Position numbers and translations under genes: made by a program. Below are positions 20,331 through 31,285 of a stretch of 64,000 bases of DNA, in pieces (the stretch's first letter is position 1; every line of letters begins with the position of its first letter). The stretch lies in NCBI GenBank assembly GCA_024760905.1, contig CM045731.1, positions 56,246,125 to 56,310,124 of the forward strand, written 5' to 3'. This DNA comes from Plotosus lineatus (Eukaryota > Chordata > Actinopteri > Siluriformes > Plotosidae). The notes beneath the pieces were generated by a model, which searched no databases, had not been told where the DNA came from, and worked only from the letters and a program-made list of their open reading frames with translations.

Positions 20331-20518
20331 GTCACATTATTAAAAAATATGTAAAAGCCATTTGACTTGTACTTTGTATGTTTGGGTTGATTTGATTCTA
20401 ATTTATATTCTTTTAAAATCTGATTATTGTTCTGACCCATAAGAAACCATATCAGTTTACAGTACTGGTTAAAGAGGTTACAGGTTGGCGATAAACTGTT
20501 TCTGTTGGCGATAAACTG

Positions 20519-21731
20519 TGTTCTAGAAGTGAAAAGAGTGTCAGACAGAGTGATGAGTCTCAAGTTAGAAATTGAAGGTGTGATATTCAATGTTGTTAGT
20601 GCTTATGCCCCACAGGCAGGATGTGAGCTAAAAGGGAAGGAGAGATTCTGGAGTGACTTAGATGAAGTGATGCAGAATACCCCCAGAGGTGAAAGAGTGG
20701 TCATTGGTGCAGACTTCAACGGACATGTTGGTGCAGGCAGCAGAGGGGATGAGGAAGTGATGGGCAGGTTTGGTATCCAGGATAGGAACACAGAAGGACA
20801 GATGTTGATCGATTTTGCAAAAAGGATGGAAATGGCTGTGGTGAATACTTTCTTCAAGAAGAAACAGAAGCATGGGGTGACTTATGAAAGCGGAGGTAGG
20901 AGAACACAGGTAGACTATATCTTGTATAGGCGATGTAATTTGAAGGAAGTCAGTGACTGCAAAGTAGTAGTGGGTGAGAGTGTTGCCAAACAGCATAGGA
21001 TAGTGGTATGCAGGATGACTCTGATGGTGAAGAAGGTGAAGAAGGCAAAGGCAGAGCAGAAGACAAAGTGGTGGAAGCTGAAAAAGGAAGAGTGTAGTGT
21101 TGTCTTCAAGGAGGAGTTGAAACAGGCTTTGGGTGGCCAGGAAGTGCTTTCCAGGTGATGTCACAGGGAGCAGAGATAACGAAGGTGGAGGATTTTAAAT
21201 ACTTAGGCTCAACAATCCGAAGCAATGGAGAGTGTGGAAATGAGGTGAAGAAGCGTGTGCAGGCAGGCTGGAATGGTTGGATAAAAGTGTCTGGTGTGAT
21301 GTGTGATAGGAGAGTATCGGCAAGAATGAAAGGAAAAGTGTACAAGACGGTGGTGAGGCCAGCGATGTTGTATGGCTTAGAAACAGTGGCGCTGAGGAAA
21401 AGGCAGGAGGCAGAGCTGGAGGTAGCAGAGATGAAAATGTTGAGGTTCTCTCTGGGAGTAACGAGGATGGATAGGATCAGAAATGAGTACATCAGAGGGA
21501 CAGCCCACGTAAGATGTTTTGGAGACAAAGTCAGAGAGGCAAGATTGAGATGGTTTGGACATGTACAGAGGAGGGATAGTCAATATATTGGCAGTAGGAT
21601 GCTGAGGTTGGAACTACCAGGCAGAAGGCCTAGAGGAAGACCAAAGAAGAGATTTATGGATGTGGTGAAGGAAGACATGAAGGTCATTGGAGTAAGAGAA
21701 GAAGATGCAGAGGACAGGGTGAGATGGAGGC
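20519..21731 (+). mobile_element. RTE-clade LINE copy 3, truncated and lacking reverse transcriptase
   Basis: The copy begins inside the endonuclease coding region (TGTTCTAGAAGTGAAAAG) and is open to 21158: RVMSLKLEIEGVIFNVVSAYAPQ, VVIGADFNGHVG, TQVDYILYRRCN and GESVAKQHRIVVCRM. At about 21150 it jumps from GGQEVL straight to GAEITKVEDFKYLGSTIRSN. About 1.37 kb, the whole reverse transcriptase palm, is missing relative to the 24652-27792 copy. The C-terminal domain continues to 21731 (MLRFSLGVTRMDRIRNEY, WFGHVQRRDSQY), where the tail is cut before QMICCGDP and joined to repeat U1. Neither end shows a target duplication. Confidence 0.88.
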
Positions 21732-21737
21732 TTATGC

Positions 21738-22460
21738 CTACCATAGCATATTAGCTCAGTGCTAGCCGCATCCCGGCTAACAAGAAGCCCTGTTGAGCCT
21801 GCTTAGTTATACACGCCCGAAGACACTCCGATCTTATAGCTGTAGTAGGGTCGACCAGTCATAGACGAGCATAGTGCAAAACATGAACAAACAAAACAAC
21901 AAATAAAACAAATTAAAACAAACAAAGAAACAATTTGACTCTGAGAACTCCGCGACATCGCCCTCTAGGCAGCACCATCCTGGAGACGTCACTCCAAGTT
22001 CAATGTAAAACGACTTGGAGCATAATAAAGTTTATCCTTTTGTTATCATTTGGTAAACATGCTACAGAATATAAAATCTCACGCACAAATATTAACTTAG
22101 ATACTGTACTGGAATAATAATCGAAAAAGACTTTAATACTAGTGCTTTACAACAGTATATGCTGTATAATGTTTATATTTTATCATCAATAAATATAACA
22201 GTAAAAATTGAAAAGTTTTTCTTAATAATTACTATATTTTACTACATTAATACTGTATTAATGAGTAAGACTGTCTATAGAACGTGTTTGAGAAGCATAT
22301 TTTAGCGCATGTAATAGATACACAGTATTTTACTTCCTTTTGCTCATTCGCACATGTGACGTGATACATGGGGTTTTACTTTCAGGTACAGAACTCGTGG
22401 ATTATCTCGATTTGCGGGAGGGCCCGGAACCGAATCCCCGCGAATGTCGAGGGACTACTG
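21738..22460. repeat. Unclassified dispersed repeat U1, copy 2
   Basis: It matches 15395-16091 over nearly its whole length and ends GAATGTCGAGGGACTACTG|TA. The left 60 bp (TACCATAGCATATTAGCTC then GTGCTAGCCGC) contain a block that is reverse-complemented in the other copy. It abuts the broken end of RTE copy 3. Confidence 0.65.
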
Positions 22461-22464
22461 TATT

Positions 22465-23545
22465 AATAAAAGGAAATGCTGTATTCTGCACAAATAGCAC
22501 AAAATTCTCAGCTGCAAGAAGACTGAGTACTCGTTGTGATCACTAAAGGCTCAGAGATGACACAACGGTGATGACATTTTGAGGAGTGATGTGGAAAGCA
22601 GAGGAACTGTGTGAATCATAGCCTGACCTACTAATGTTCTTCATGCTAGGCCTGGTGTCACACAGCAGTTTGAAATGATGGTGAACGATGAACGCGATGA
22701 CCCCAAATGTGCCTTGAATAGCACGCACATGATGTCTATACTTTTCTTTTTCCAGTTCCAGTACACTCTGAAAGGTAGCAGGAAATCTATTAGCGTTTAT
22801 GTAATGCCAACTGACCTCTTGTTCATTTACTATTTGCAGTGTTAGTGTTTTGTGGTGGGGAAACTCCTCTAAAGCCAATATAGCCTATAAAGGTCTCTTT
22901 CGTAAGCATGCGTTCCTGCAGCTGCCGTTATATATCTTAGCTTTCATGTACAACGACTGACTCTACCTGTTTGCTATAAAACATCCAGAATGAAGCCAGC
23001 TATTTTTGAAATGCTAATTTTTAGCATATCATATAGAGCAGTGTGTGGCATTTGAACCCCCGTTCTGTACAGCTAGCAACCTTGATCACACAGACAGACT
23101 CAGTCATTTTTGATGGTTTGGTCCAACAGGAAACACCTAAAAATATCAGCCTAACACTTGTGCTGTAATTGCTATGTTGGTTCCTCTTAAAGTCGCTTTT
23201 GTGACTAGCAGAAAACAGCAGAGCAGGAGAGTAATTGGCACCTGTGGAGAGGAGAGCAAGCGAGTGGCTGTTAGCCTCAGTTCTCCTTGTGTATATCGTA
23301 ACTAGGGCGGCATCAAACACTGCTTATAGCTGGATGGCTTTGTATAAGACAGAAAGCTGTAGTTGACTTTTGAAGATGGTTCATTTTAGATGGAAATTTA
23401 GCGAACACTGAATACGTACGCCTCCGAGCAGCAGCCATAGTAAATTAGCCTCAGCTTTAATTATTACCTCCACCAAAGATGTCCAAACATTTAAAAAATA
23501 TATTTTTTTTCTTCTGATTTGTGTGTGTTAGTTTAGCAGGATTAT
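22465..23545. other. No recognised feature
   Basis: About 1.1 kb of apparently single-copy sequence. A 111-codon - frame (22543-22878) and a 99-codon - frame (23021-23320) carry no recognisable domain. It could hold a diverged old repeat. Confidence 0.4.
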
Positions 23546-23549
23546 GTGC

Positions 23550-23550
<1 letters not shown>

Positions 23551-23616
<66 letters not shown>
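23551..23616. repeat. (AT)n microsatellite
   Basis: About 32 uninterrupted AT units. Confidence 0.95.
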
Positions 23617-23622
<6 letters not shown>

Positions 23623-23814
23623 TAAAAGTAAAAGGACAGGACAATGACTTTCGATTGAAACTTCATTTTTCACTTCCGATCTGTTTCAAGGGGTGGTGAA
23701 ACCATCCTCTCTCTTCAGGTGATTACAGAATATATATATATATGTGTGTGTGTGGGTGTGTATGTATGGGATATATATATATGTGTGGGTGTGTGGGTGT
23801 GTATGTACTGTATA

Positions 23815-24651
23815 CATGGATCCCTCGCTACTTCGTGCTTCAATTCATGCGGCTTCAGTGCATCGCATTTTTTTTTTTTTTTTTTTTTTAATATTCATCG
23901 AATTAAAAAATAAGGAAATTAAGGAAGAATAGGGGAAATTGTGAAGGAAAATACCACAAAAATAAGGCAAATTATGCAAAAAAAAAAAAAAAGCCCTAAA
24001 CAAACACAATACAAAAAAACAACTGAAAACCTACCATTAAAACAACTTACATTTTGGTGAGGTGCGCATCTGAGTGCGTGCACACGCATCTGCGTGCATG
24101 CGTGCGTGCGTGCACACGTCTGTATGTGTGTGTATATTTATATTATATTTATAACTTATGCATTTGAATTTTTTTAATGTTTAATTGTTATTATAAGCAT
24201 TTATAGCATTGAATATGTATTTATTGATATTATATACACATGTACATGTACGTATACATGTAACATGTTTTGGAGACAAAGTCAGAGAGGCTAGATTGAG
24301 ATGGTTTGGGCATGTACAGAGGAGGGATAGTGAGTATATTGGCAGTAGGATGCTGAGGTTGGAACTACCAGGCAGAAGGCCTCGAGGAAGACCAAAGAAG
24401 AAATTTATGGATGTGGTGAAGGAAGACATGAAGGTCGTTGGAGTCAGAAAAGAAGATGCAGAGGATAGGGTGAGATGGAGGCGGATGATTTGCTGTGGCG
24501 ACCCATGAAGGGAGCAGCCGAAAGTAAAAGAAGAAGAAGAAGTACATGTACGTATACATAAGTGGGGGGGTGATCCTACTTCGTGAAATTCAATGGTCAT
24601 GGGGGGGGGGGGGTCTCGATCCCAGTTAACCGCAGACAGTGAAGGATTCCT
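23815..24651. mobile_element. Tigger/pogo-like element T1, copy 2, interrupted
   Basis: The left end TA|CATGGATCCCTCGCTAC and the following TTCAATTCATGCGGCTTCA match T1 copy 1 at 6641. It lacks the T2 insertion present in copy 1. It carries an RTE tail fragment (24260-24542), and its right end (GTTAACCGCAGACAGTGAAG) is cut at 24651 by RTE copy 5; the last few terminal bases should lie beyond 27792. A G13 run at 24601-24613 is a later expansion. Confidence 0.75.
24260..24542 (+). mobile_element. RTE-clade LINE copy 4, 5'-truncated tail fragment
   Basis: Only the last roughly 280 bp remain: CFGDKVREARLRWFGHVQRRDSEY, RPRGRPKKKFMDVVKEDMKV and RRMICCGDP*, then the tail GCAGCCGAAAGTAAAAG(AAG)n. 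A perfect 17-bp target duplication, TACATGTACGTATACAT (24243-24259 and 24543-24559), marks a clean insertion. The uninterrupted site is visible in T1 copy 1 near 8206-8220. Confidence 0.92.
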
Positions 24652-24823
24652 CTTTCTTTCGGCTATTCCCTTCAGGGGTCGCCACAGCAAATGATCTGCC
24701 TCCATCTCTCCCTATCCTCTGCATCTTCTCCTCTTACTCCAACGACCTTCATGTCCGCCTTCACCACATCTATAACTCTTCTCTTTGGTCTTCCTCTGGG
24801 CCTTCTGCCTGGTAGTTCCAACC

Positions 24824-26290
24824 TCACCATCGACTACCAATATACTCACTATCCCTCCTCTGTACATGTCCAAACCATCTCAATCTAGCCTCTCTGACTT
24901 TGTCTCCAAAACATCTAACATGTGCTGTCCCTCTGATGTACTCATTTCTGATCCTATCCATCCTCGTTACTCCCAAAGAGAACCTCAACATTTTCATCTC
25001 TGCTACCTCCAACTCTGACTCCTGTCTTTTCCCCAGTGCCACTGTCTCTAAACCATACAACATCGCTGGCCTCATCACTGTCTTGTACACTTTTCCCTTC
25101 ATTCTTGCCGATACTCTCCTATCACACATCACACCGGACACTTTTCTCCATCCATTCAAACCTGCCTGCACATGCTTCTTCACCTCTTTTCCACACTCTC
25201 CATTGCTCTGGATTGTTGAGCCTAAGTATTTAAAATCCTCCACCTTCTTTATCTCTGCCCCCTGTAACTTCACCGTTCCTCTTGGGTTCTTGTTGTTCAC
25301 ACACATGTATTCTGTCTTACTGAGACTAACCTTCATTCCCCTCCTTTCCAGGGCATACCACCACCTCTCCAGATCTTCCTCCACTTGTTCTCTGCTCTCA
25401 CTACAGATCACAGTGTCATCTGCAAACATCATAGTCCATGGAGATTCTTGTCTAACCTCGTCTGTCAGCCTGTCCATCACCATAGCAAACAAGAAGGGGC
25501 TCAGAGCAGACCCTTGATGCAGTGCTACCCCCACCTTGAACTCTTCTGTCACACCAACAGCACACCTCACCACTCTTTTACATTTCTCATATATATCCTG
25601 CACCACTCTAACATACTTCTCTGCCACTCCAGATTTCCTCATACAATACCACAGTTCTTCTCTCGGCACCCTGTCTTATGCTTTCTCCAGATCCACAAAG
25701 GCACAATGCAGCTCCTTCTGACCTTCTCTGTACTTCTCTATTAACATCCTCAAAGCAAACACTGCATCTGTGGTGCTCTTTCTTGGCATGAAACCAAACT
25801 GTTGTTCACAAATGCTGACCTCTGCCCTTAGTCTAGCTTCCACTATTCTTTCCCATAACTTCATTGTATGGCTCATTAACTTTATCCCTCTGTAGTTGCC
25901 ACAACTCTGTACATCTCCCTTGTTCTTAAAAATGGGCACAAGCACACTTCTCCTCCATTCCTCCGGCATCTGCTCACTTTCTAAGACCTTGTTGAATATT
26001 CTTGTCAGAAAATCTACTGCTACCTCCCCTAGACACTTCCATACCTCAACTGGTATGTCATCAGGGCCAACTGCCTTTCCACTCTTCATCCTCTTCAATG
26101 CCCTCCTCACTTCTCCCTTACTAATCTTTGCTACTTCCTGGTCCTCAAGGGTCAGCCCTTCTACTCTTTTTTCTCTCTCATTTTCCTCATTCATCAGCTC
26201 TTCAAAGTACTCTTTCCATCTTCCCAGCACACTTCTGTCATCAGTCAAAACATTTCCCTCTCTGTCCTTTATCACTCGAACTTGCTGCAT
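24824..26290 (-). pseudogene. RTE reverse transcriptase of copy 5, one internal stop
   Basis: In one frame from 26290 downwards it reads [81 protein letters not shown] and [14 protein letters not shown] at 25676-25678 replaces the expected tyrosine codon. After it come [30 protein letters not shown] (motif B), MMFADDTVICSES (motif C, two aspartates intact), KYLGSTIQSNGECG and SLGVTRMDRIRNEYIRG. It is the closest to intact of all copies; it would synthesise cDNA at the nick made by the endonuclease. Confidence 0.9.
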
Positions 26291-26314
26291 GTCTTTCCCA
26301 TCTCTATTTCTCTG

Positions 26315-27387
26315 CTATGCTAACCTGTATAAATCATTTTCTCCCTCCTTACTGTCCAACCTATCATACAAGTCATCATACGCCCTCTGTTTGGCCTTTG
26401 ACACCGCTACCTTCGCCTTCGCTATACCTGTCTCCCTGTACTCCTGTTTACTCTCTTCAGTCCTCTCTGTGTCCCACTTTTTCTTAGCTAACCTCTTCTT
26501 TTGTACACACTCCTGCACTTCCTCATTCCACCACCAAGTTTCCTTATCTACTTTCCTTCCAGAGGACACACCAAGTACTCTCCTACCGGTATCCCTGATC
26601 ACATTGGCTGTGGTTTTCCAGTCATCTGGAAGCACTTCCTGACCACTCAAAGCCTGTTTCAACTCCCCCTTGAAGACAACACGACACTCTTCCTTTTTCA
26701 GCTTCCACCACTTTGTCTTCTGCTCTGCCTTTGCCTTTTTCACCTTTCTCACCATCAGAGTCATCCTGCACACCACCATCCTATGCTGTTTGGCAACACT
26801 CTCACCCACTACTACTTTGCAGTCACTGACTTCCTTCAAATTACATCGCCTACACAAGATGCAGTCTACCTGTGTGCTCTTACCTCCGCTTTCATAAGTC
26901 ACTCTATGCTCCTGTTTCTTCTGGAAGAAAGTATTCACCACAGCCATTTCCATCCTTTTTGCAAAATCGATCAACATCTGTCGTTCTGTGTTCCTGTCCT
27001 GGATACCAAACCTGCCCATCACTTCCTCGTCCCCTCTGTTGCCTGCACCAACATGTCCATTGAAGTCTGCCCCAATGACCAGTCTTTCACCTCTGGCACC
27101 TCTAACTCACTCCAGAATCTCTCCTTCTCTTCTAGCTTACATCCTGCCTGTGGGGCATAAGCACTAACAACATTGACCATCACGCCTTCAATTTCTAACT
27201 TGAGACTCATCACTCTGTCTGACACTCTTTTCACTTCTAGAACATTCCTGACAAACTCCTCCTTCAAGATGACTCCTACTCCATTTCTCTTCCCATCCAC
27301 ACCGTGATAAAACAGCTTAAACCCTGCTCCTAAGCTTTTAGCTTTGCTACCTTTCCACCTGGTGTCCTGAACACACAGTATGTCCAC
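26315..27387 (-). pseudogene. RTE endonuclease and linker of copy 5, frameshifted
   Basis: 27019-27387 encodes DILCVQDTRWKGSKAKSLG, where the usual QETRW catalytic glutamate codon reads aspartate, then NGVGVILKEEFVRNVLEVKR and VVSAYAPQAG. After a small deletion near 27095 the second frame continues RFGIQDRNTERQMLIDFAKR, TQVDCILCRR, GESVAKQHRMVVCRM and the linker WWNEEVQECVQKKRLAKKKW. A TAG in place of CAG near 26315 separates it from the reverse transcriptase. Confidence 0.85.
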
Positions 27388-27831
27388 CTTCCTCCTCTAC
27401 ATCATGTCAGCCAGCTCTCTACCTTTTCTTTGCATAGTTCCAACATTCAAAGTCTCCAATCTCAGTCCTAGGCTCACGCCTTTCCTCTTCTCTCTCTGCC
27501 TACGGACACGCCTCCCGCCTCTCCTTCTTTGATGTCTTCGACCAACAGTAGTCCAATTTCCATTAGCACCCTGTTGGTTGACAGCACTGATGGCGGTCGT
27601 TGTTAACCCGAGCCTCGACTGATCCAGTATGAGTTTTGTTTTGACCATTTGCATTTTTTATGTGGCAGAAGTTTTACGCCGGATGCCATTCCTGTTGCAA
27701 CCCTCTGCATTTATCTGGGCTTGGGACCGGCATAAGGGGGAGACACACTGGTTAGTGCCCCCCCCCCCTCCCCCCCGCCTCATGGCTGCATTGTATGTAT
27801 ATATATATATATGTATGTATATATGTCTGTA

Positions 27832-28346
27832 CAGTGGTACCTTGATTCTCAAACTTAATCCGTTCCAGAAGGCTGTTCGAATTCCAATTTGTTCGCATTC
27901 CAAATCTGCTTTTCCCATTACCAATAATGTAAATGGTCTTAATCTGTTCTGTCGTCTTTTGAACAGAAGTTAACGGTACCTAAATCGTAATCGTAATTTG
28001 TCGCTGGAGGTGGTATATGGTGTTCGTGATTAGATAGCTTTAGTGCTTTAGCACTAGCTTTAGCTTTACTACTGTATCAACAACCTCCGGACTTCCCCAG
28101 GACAGCTTTTAGGGTGATTCATAGTATCAACAACTTCCGGACTTCCCCAGAACAGCTTTATTAGGGTGATACATAAACACCAGACTGATGAGCCACTAGG
28201 CTTAGGTTTAAAAGCACAAATAGACCTTACATAGTATCAACAACTTCCAGACTTCCAGAAGTCGCTTTTCCTCCCTCTCGTCTCATTTTCATTCGCGGGT
28301 TTTTCAAGTTTGACCTCTAAAGCGTTTGAGAACCGAGGTACCACTG
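27832..28346. mobile_element. Tigger-like element T3
   Basis: The ends TA|CAGTGGTACCTTGATTC and GAGAACCGAGGTACCACTG|TA are inverted repeats with TA flanks. The subterminal TTAATCCGTTCC is shared with T4 and T5. The centre holds about three tandem copies of a ~60-bp unit (TATCAACAACTTCCGGACTT) and an inverted piece of SINE family F near 28170-28230. Confidence 0.8.
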
Positions 28347-28350
28347 TATA

Positions 28351-28664
28351 CAGTGGTACCTCAATTTACGAAATTAATCCGTTCCGGAAGTGGTTTCGTC
28401 AACTGGATTTTTCATAAGTTGAACCACATTTTACATGTAAAACGTGTGATTCATTCCAAGGTCCACAATACTACCCCCTAAACCATTTAAAATTATAAAA
28501 GCATACCTTTTAAGGCCTCCTTCTTCTTCAGTATCGTACCGATAGTGGACGGGTTTGAGCATATTCCTTTGCAATATCACTCAACCGCATGCCACGAGCC
28601 TGCTTCTTCTTTTCACTCGCACCGGGAATTACACGTGTGTGTGCGCATGTGTGTGTGTGTGCGC

Positions 28665-28711
<47 letters not shown>

Positions 28712-29112
28712 GACCATGACGTCTTAGTAGAGTTATAATCTTACAAATGTTTATGCAAGGTTAAAAGCCTGAGCCAAAAAATAAAGTTGCAATGAGAACA
28801 CTCAAAAAACTCACGAAACAACAGTAACTCTGTCCTTTACATGTAAAGCATTATGGAAGATGCAGCTCCAAAATAGCCTATTGGAGGGAGCTGTGTCATC
28901 CCTCGTAGCCAATGGGAGGCCAGCGGGGCGTGATGTTGGGAGATCAACTTGGGAGAGCATGTCGGGAGAGCAACTCGTGCATTGTTTGAATTTTTGAGAT
29001 GACGCTTTCGGAACATGAACTTGTTTCGTATCCAGAGAAAAATTTGAGGAAAATGTTTATCGTAATCTGGATTTTTCTTTTGCTGGGGCTTTCGTAAGTT
29101 GAGGTTCCACTG
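28351..29112 (-). mobile_element. Tigger-like element T4, directly beside T3
   Basis: The ends TA|CAGTGGTACCTCAATTTAC and GTAAGTTGAGGTTCCACTG|TA form the inverted termini. On the - strand near 28605-28510 it encodes KKQARGMRLSDIAK, then in a shifted frame NPSTIGTILKKKEALK, the helix-turn-helix of a Tigger/pogo transposase (CENP-B N-terminal type). The catalytic region is gone. It contains (GT)n at 28634-28710. It is separated from T3 by TATA only. Confidence 0.85.
28634..28710. repeat. (GT)n microsatellite within T4
   Basis: About 38 GT units with a few GC interruptions. Confidence 0.95.
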
Positions 29113-29119
29113 TATATAT

Positions 29120-29740
29120 AAAATTATTTTTTTTTTTTTTTGTAAATTTCTATTGGGTGGAGCTTTAGACGAGGAATACACCATTAAATTTTAAATGATT
29201 CTGCATTGAGGAGTTTGCTTATGGATTCTTTAGCATTATTAACATCATTAACAGGATTTTTTTCACATGGGGTTCGGTAGTATTGTTGGTGGTATCAAAG
29301 TAGTTCCAGAGCTTTTGTTCAGCTTGGTGTAGGTTTGCATTGCGAACACTGTTATTACATTTGTATTCAATTATTGATGATTATGCTATTAAGGTTTTAT
29401 AAAATACAGACGATTCTTTTTAATTTGACGTCTGTGTTTTTCAGAGACCTCAACTACACAATCTACACCAACAATTAGTAATTGGTAGTGGAGACCCCTT
29501 ATGAAATTTCAGGAAATTGTGCTTGTTATACACTGGGATTTGCGGGTCCTCCTGACATCTTTTTTATCCACTGTTGATGTTCTTCCCCTTTTAAAATGCA
29601 TATGGCACTCAGAAAACCTCATTTGGATCAGCACGTCATTTTCAACGATTACATGCTAAAATGTTTTGAGGTTTGTTCGAATTGAGACTGTACTGCCATC
29701 TACTGGACTGTAAGATGTATGGCAGGCAAATACTGAATCT
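29120..29740. other. No recognised feature
   Basis: Apparently single-copy sequence between T4 and the L2-clade LINE. There is a T13 run near 29128. Confidence 0.45.
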
Positions 29741-29741
29741 C

Positions 29742-31285
29742 TTAATGACAATGACAATGACAATGACAATGGCAATGACAATACTTTATTGCCCGAGAAG
29801 GGAATTTGTCTTGCACGTACACAGGCTCCATAAAACATACATACATAAAAAACATATTACAAACATGAAAACATAATACATATATAACATTAAAATATCT
29901 TAAGGTACAATGTAAGAAGACTAGCACTAAAAGTTCAAAAATAAAGTTTAAAAATACTTTAAAGAATACTATATGTTAAAACGGGCATGTAACGACTTGA
30001 GACATAAAACTGAGTTTTTAAATTAGATAACGCAACAGATAAAACAGTGGTACAAAATGTAACAATATACAAGAGACTAAAGGTGGAGGCTACTTATTTA
30101 AAAGGAAAATGCTAGTTGGTATATAGGATGTACAGGCTCTCTTTGATTTAAGTTTGGGTAATTGATATCTGCGGCCGGAAGGAAGAAGGATATAATCAGA
30201 ATGAAGAACATGAGTTTCGTCGTTAATAATTTTGGATGCTAAATTTAGTATACGAGATTCATAAAAGTAGTCAATAGGGTCTAAAGGAGTTCCAATGATT
30301 TTGCTGCTTACTTTTACAATTTTACCAAGTTTGTTTTTGTTTTTGAGAGAGAGGGTGCTGTACCAACATTGTACACTAAAAAGTAAAACAGATTGCACAC
30401 ATGATTTGTAAAATAACAACATAATGGTTTTATCAATATGAAAAGATCTGAGTTTGCGAAGGAAGAACAGTCTTTGTTGACACTTGTTGTACACGGCATC
30501 AGTGTTCTGTGTAAAAGTCAGCTTATTGTCAATGATAGTTCCCAGATATTTGTATTGGTCAACTTGTTCAACAGTCTCTGAGTTAATTACGACAGGTGCA
30601 TGATCAGATTTTTTTGTTCTAAAGTCTATGATGAGTTCCTTCGTTTTCTTTACATTCAGCTGTAGGAAATTGTCCTCACACCATGAGTTGAAGTTATAAA
30701 TGTCCTCTCGGTAGCTGACTAAAGACTCACAATCACTAAGGAGACTCACAAGGGCGTCGTCGTCTGCGAACTTGATGGTAGAGCAATTCGAGTGGGTACT
30801 GACACAATCGTTAGTGTAGAGGATGAACAACACAGGGGAGAGAACACATCCCTGTGGAGCCCCCGTGTTGATGGTAACTCTACTGGACATGCTGTCGTTA
30901 ACCCTCACGTACTGGGTTCTGTCTCTCAGGAAGTTGAAGATCCATTTGATCACTACATTGTTTACGGATAAGCGTTGAAGTTTCTCAATCATTAGGTGTG
31001 GCTGTATGGTGTTAAATGCGGATGAAAAGTCAATGAACAGAACCCGAGCAAATGACTTCGGAGTTTCAAGATGTTGGTATACCTGGTTTAAAAGTGTGAT
31101 TGTGGCGTCTTCAACTCCCCGTTTTGCCCTGTAAGCGAATTGTAGAGGGTCCAGCTTGTCTTGGACGTCGCGTAGCAACGACTTCAGCACCAACCTCTCC
31201 AAGCACTTCATGACAACCGATGTAAGGGCCACAGGCCTGTAGTCGTTTAGAGTTGATGTTGGTGAATCGGGTTCCAGTCAGACAT
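29742..31285 (-). mobile_element. L2-clade LINE, 5'-truncated
   Basis: The - strand carries the reverse transcriptase ORF (30090-31232) with a little upstream coding sequence: the reverse complement at 31235-31270 reads LNDYRPVA, the usual lead into motif 1. After the stop come about 300 bp of 3' untranslated sequence, a GGCAATAAAGTATTG segment and a 3' microsatellite of TGTCAT-type units (29745-29782). L2 and CR1 elements typically end in short tandem repeats rather than poly(A). The endonuclease half is missing through 5' truncation. Confidence 0.88.
30090..31232 (-). CDS. L2-clade reverse transcriptase, 5'-truncated open frame
   Basis: This 380-codon uninterrupted frame contains ALTSVVMKCLERLVL, DPLQFAYRAKRGVEDA (motif 2a), ARVLFIDFSSAFNTIQPHL (motif A, catalytic Asp in FIDFSSAFN), INTGAPQGCVLSPVLFILY (motif B), STIKFADDDALVSLLS (motif C, FADD), LQLNVKKTKELIIDFR (motif D) and VEQVDQYKYLGTIID (motif E). 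The C-terminal part has RLFFLRKLRSFHID and LPSGRRYQLPKLKSKR. The start at 31232 is simply the first methionine after the truncation point; the real protein began far upstream with an endonuclease. Lack of stops suggests a fairly recent insertion, but the element cannot be autonomous. Confidence 0.88.
   Translation of the reverse strand: MALTSVVMKCLERLVLKSLLRDVQDKLDPLQFAYRAKRGVEDATITLLNQVYQHLETPKSFARVLFIDFSSAFNTIQPHLMIEKLQRLSVNNVVIKWIFNFLRDRTQYVRVNDSMSSRVTINTGAPQGCVLSPVLFILYTNDCVSTHSNCSTIKFADDDALVSLLSDCESLVSYREDIYNFNSWCEDNFLQLNVKKTKELIIDFRTKKSDHAPVVINSETVEQVDQYKYLGTIIDNKLTFTQNTDAVYNKCQQRLFFLRKLRSFHIDKTIMLLFYKSCVQSVLLFSVQCWYSTLSLKNKNKLGKIVKVSSKIIGTPLDPIDYFYESRILNLASKIINDETHVLHSDYILLPSGRRYQLPKLKSKRACTSYIPTSIFLLNK

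Larger units (their letters stand above)
24652..27792 (-). mobile_element. RTE-clade LINE copy 5, most intact copy in the window
   Basis: Read on the - strand it begins at the AATGCAGCCATGAGGC end (27792), passes the G-rich leader and ends at the tail at about 24652. Coding pieces are a basic leader (27397-27654), endonuclease N-terminal half (27019-27387, VQDTRWKG), endonuclease C-terminal part plus linker (26315-27022), reverse transcriptase N-terminal half (25676-26290) and the rest (24824-25669). The segments 24824-27022 share one frame and are split only by two in-frame stops (about 26315 and 25676). The frame is lost near 27020, where part of DEVMQSTPRGE is deleted, and again near 24830. 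It is inserted into the right end of T1 copy 2. No clear target duplication was found. Confidence 0.9.

Noticed and set aside
20485..20519. 20-bp direct repeat TTGGCGATAAACTGT as target duplication of RTE copy 3
   Set aside because: Both copies lie on the same (left) side of the element, so it is a local tandem duplication.
22543..22878. 111-codon - frame as a possible host exon
   Set aside because: No recognised domain, no convincing flanking splice sites, and ordinary intronic composition.
28837..29184. 115-codon - frame across element T4
   Set aside because: It spans the terminal region and flank of a Tigger element and includes low-complexity K runs; not a gene.
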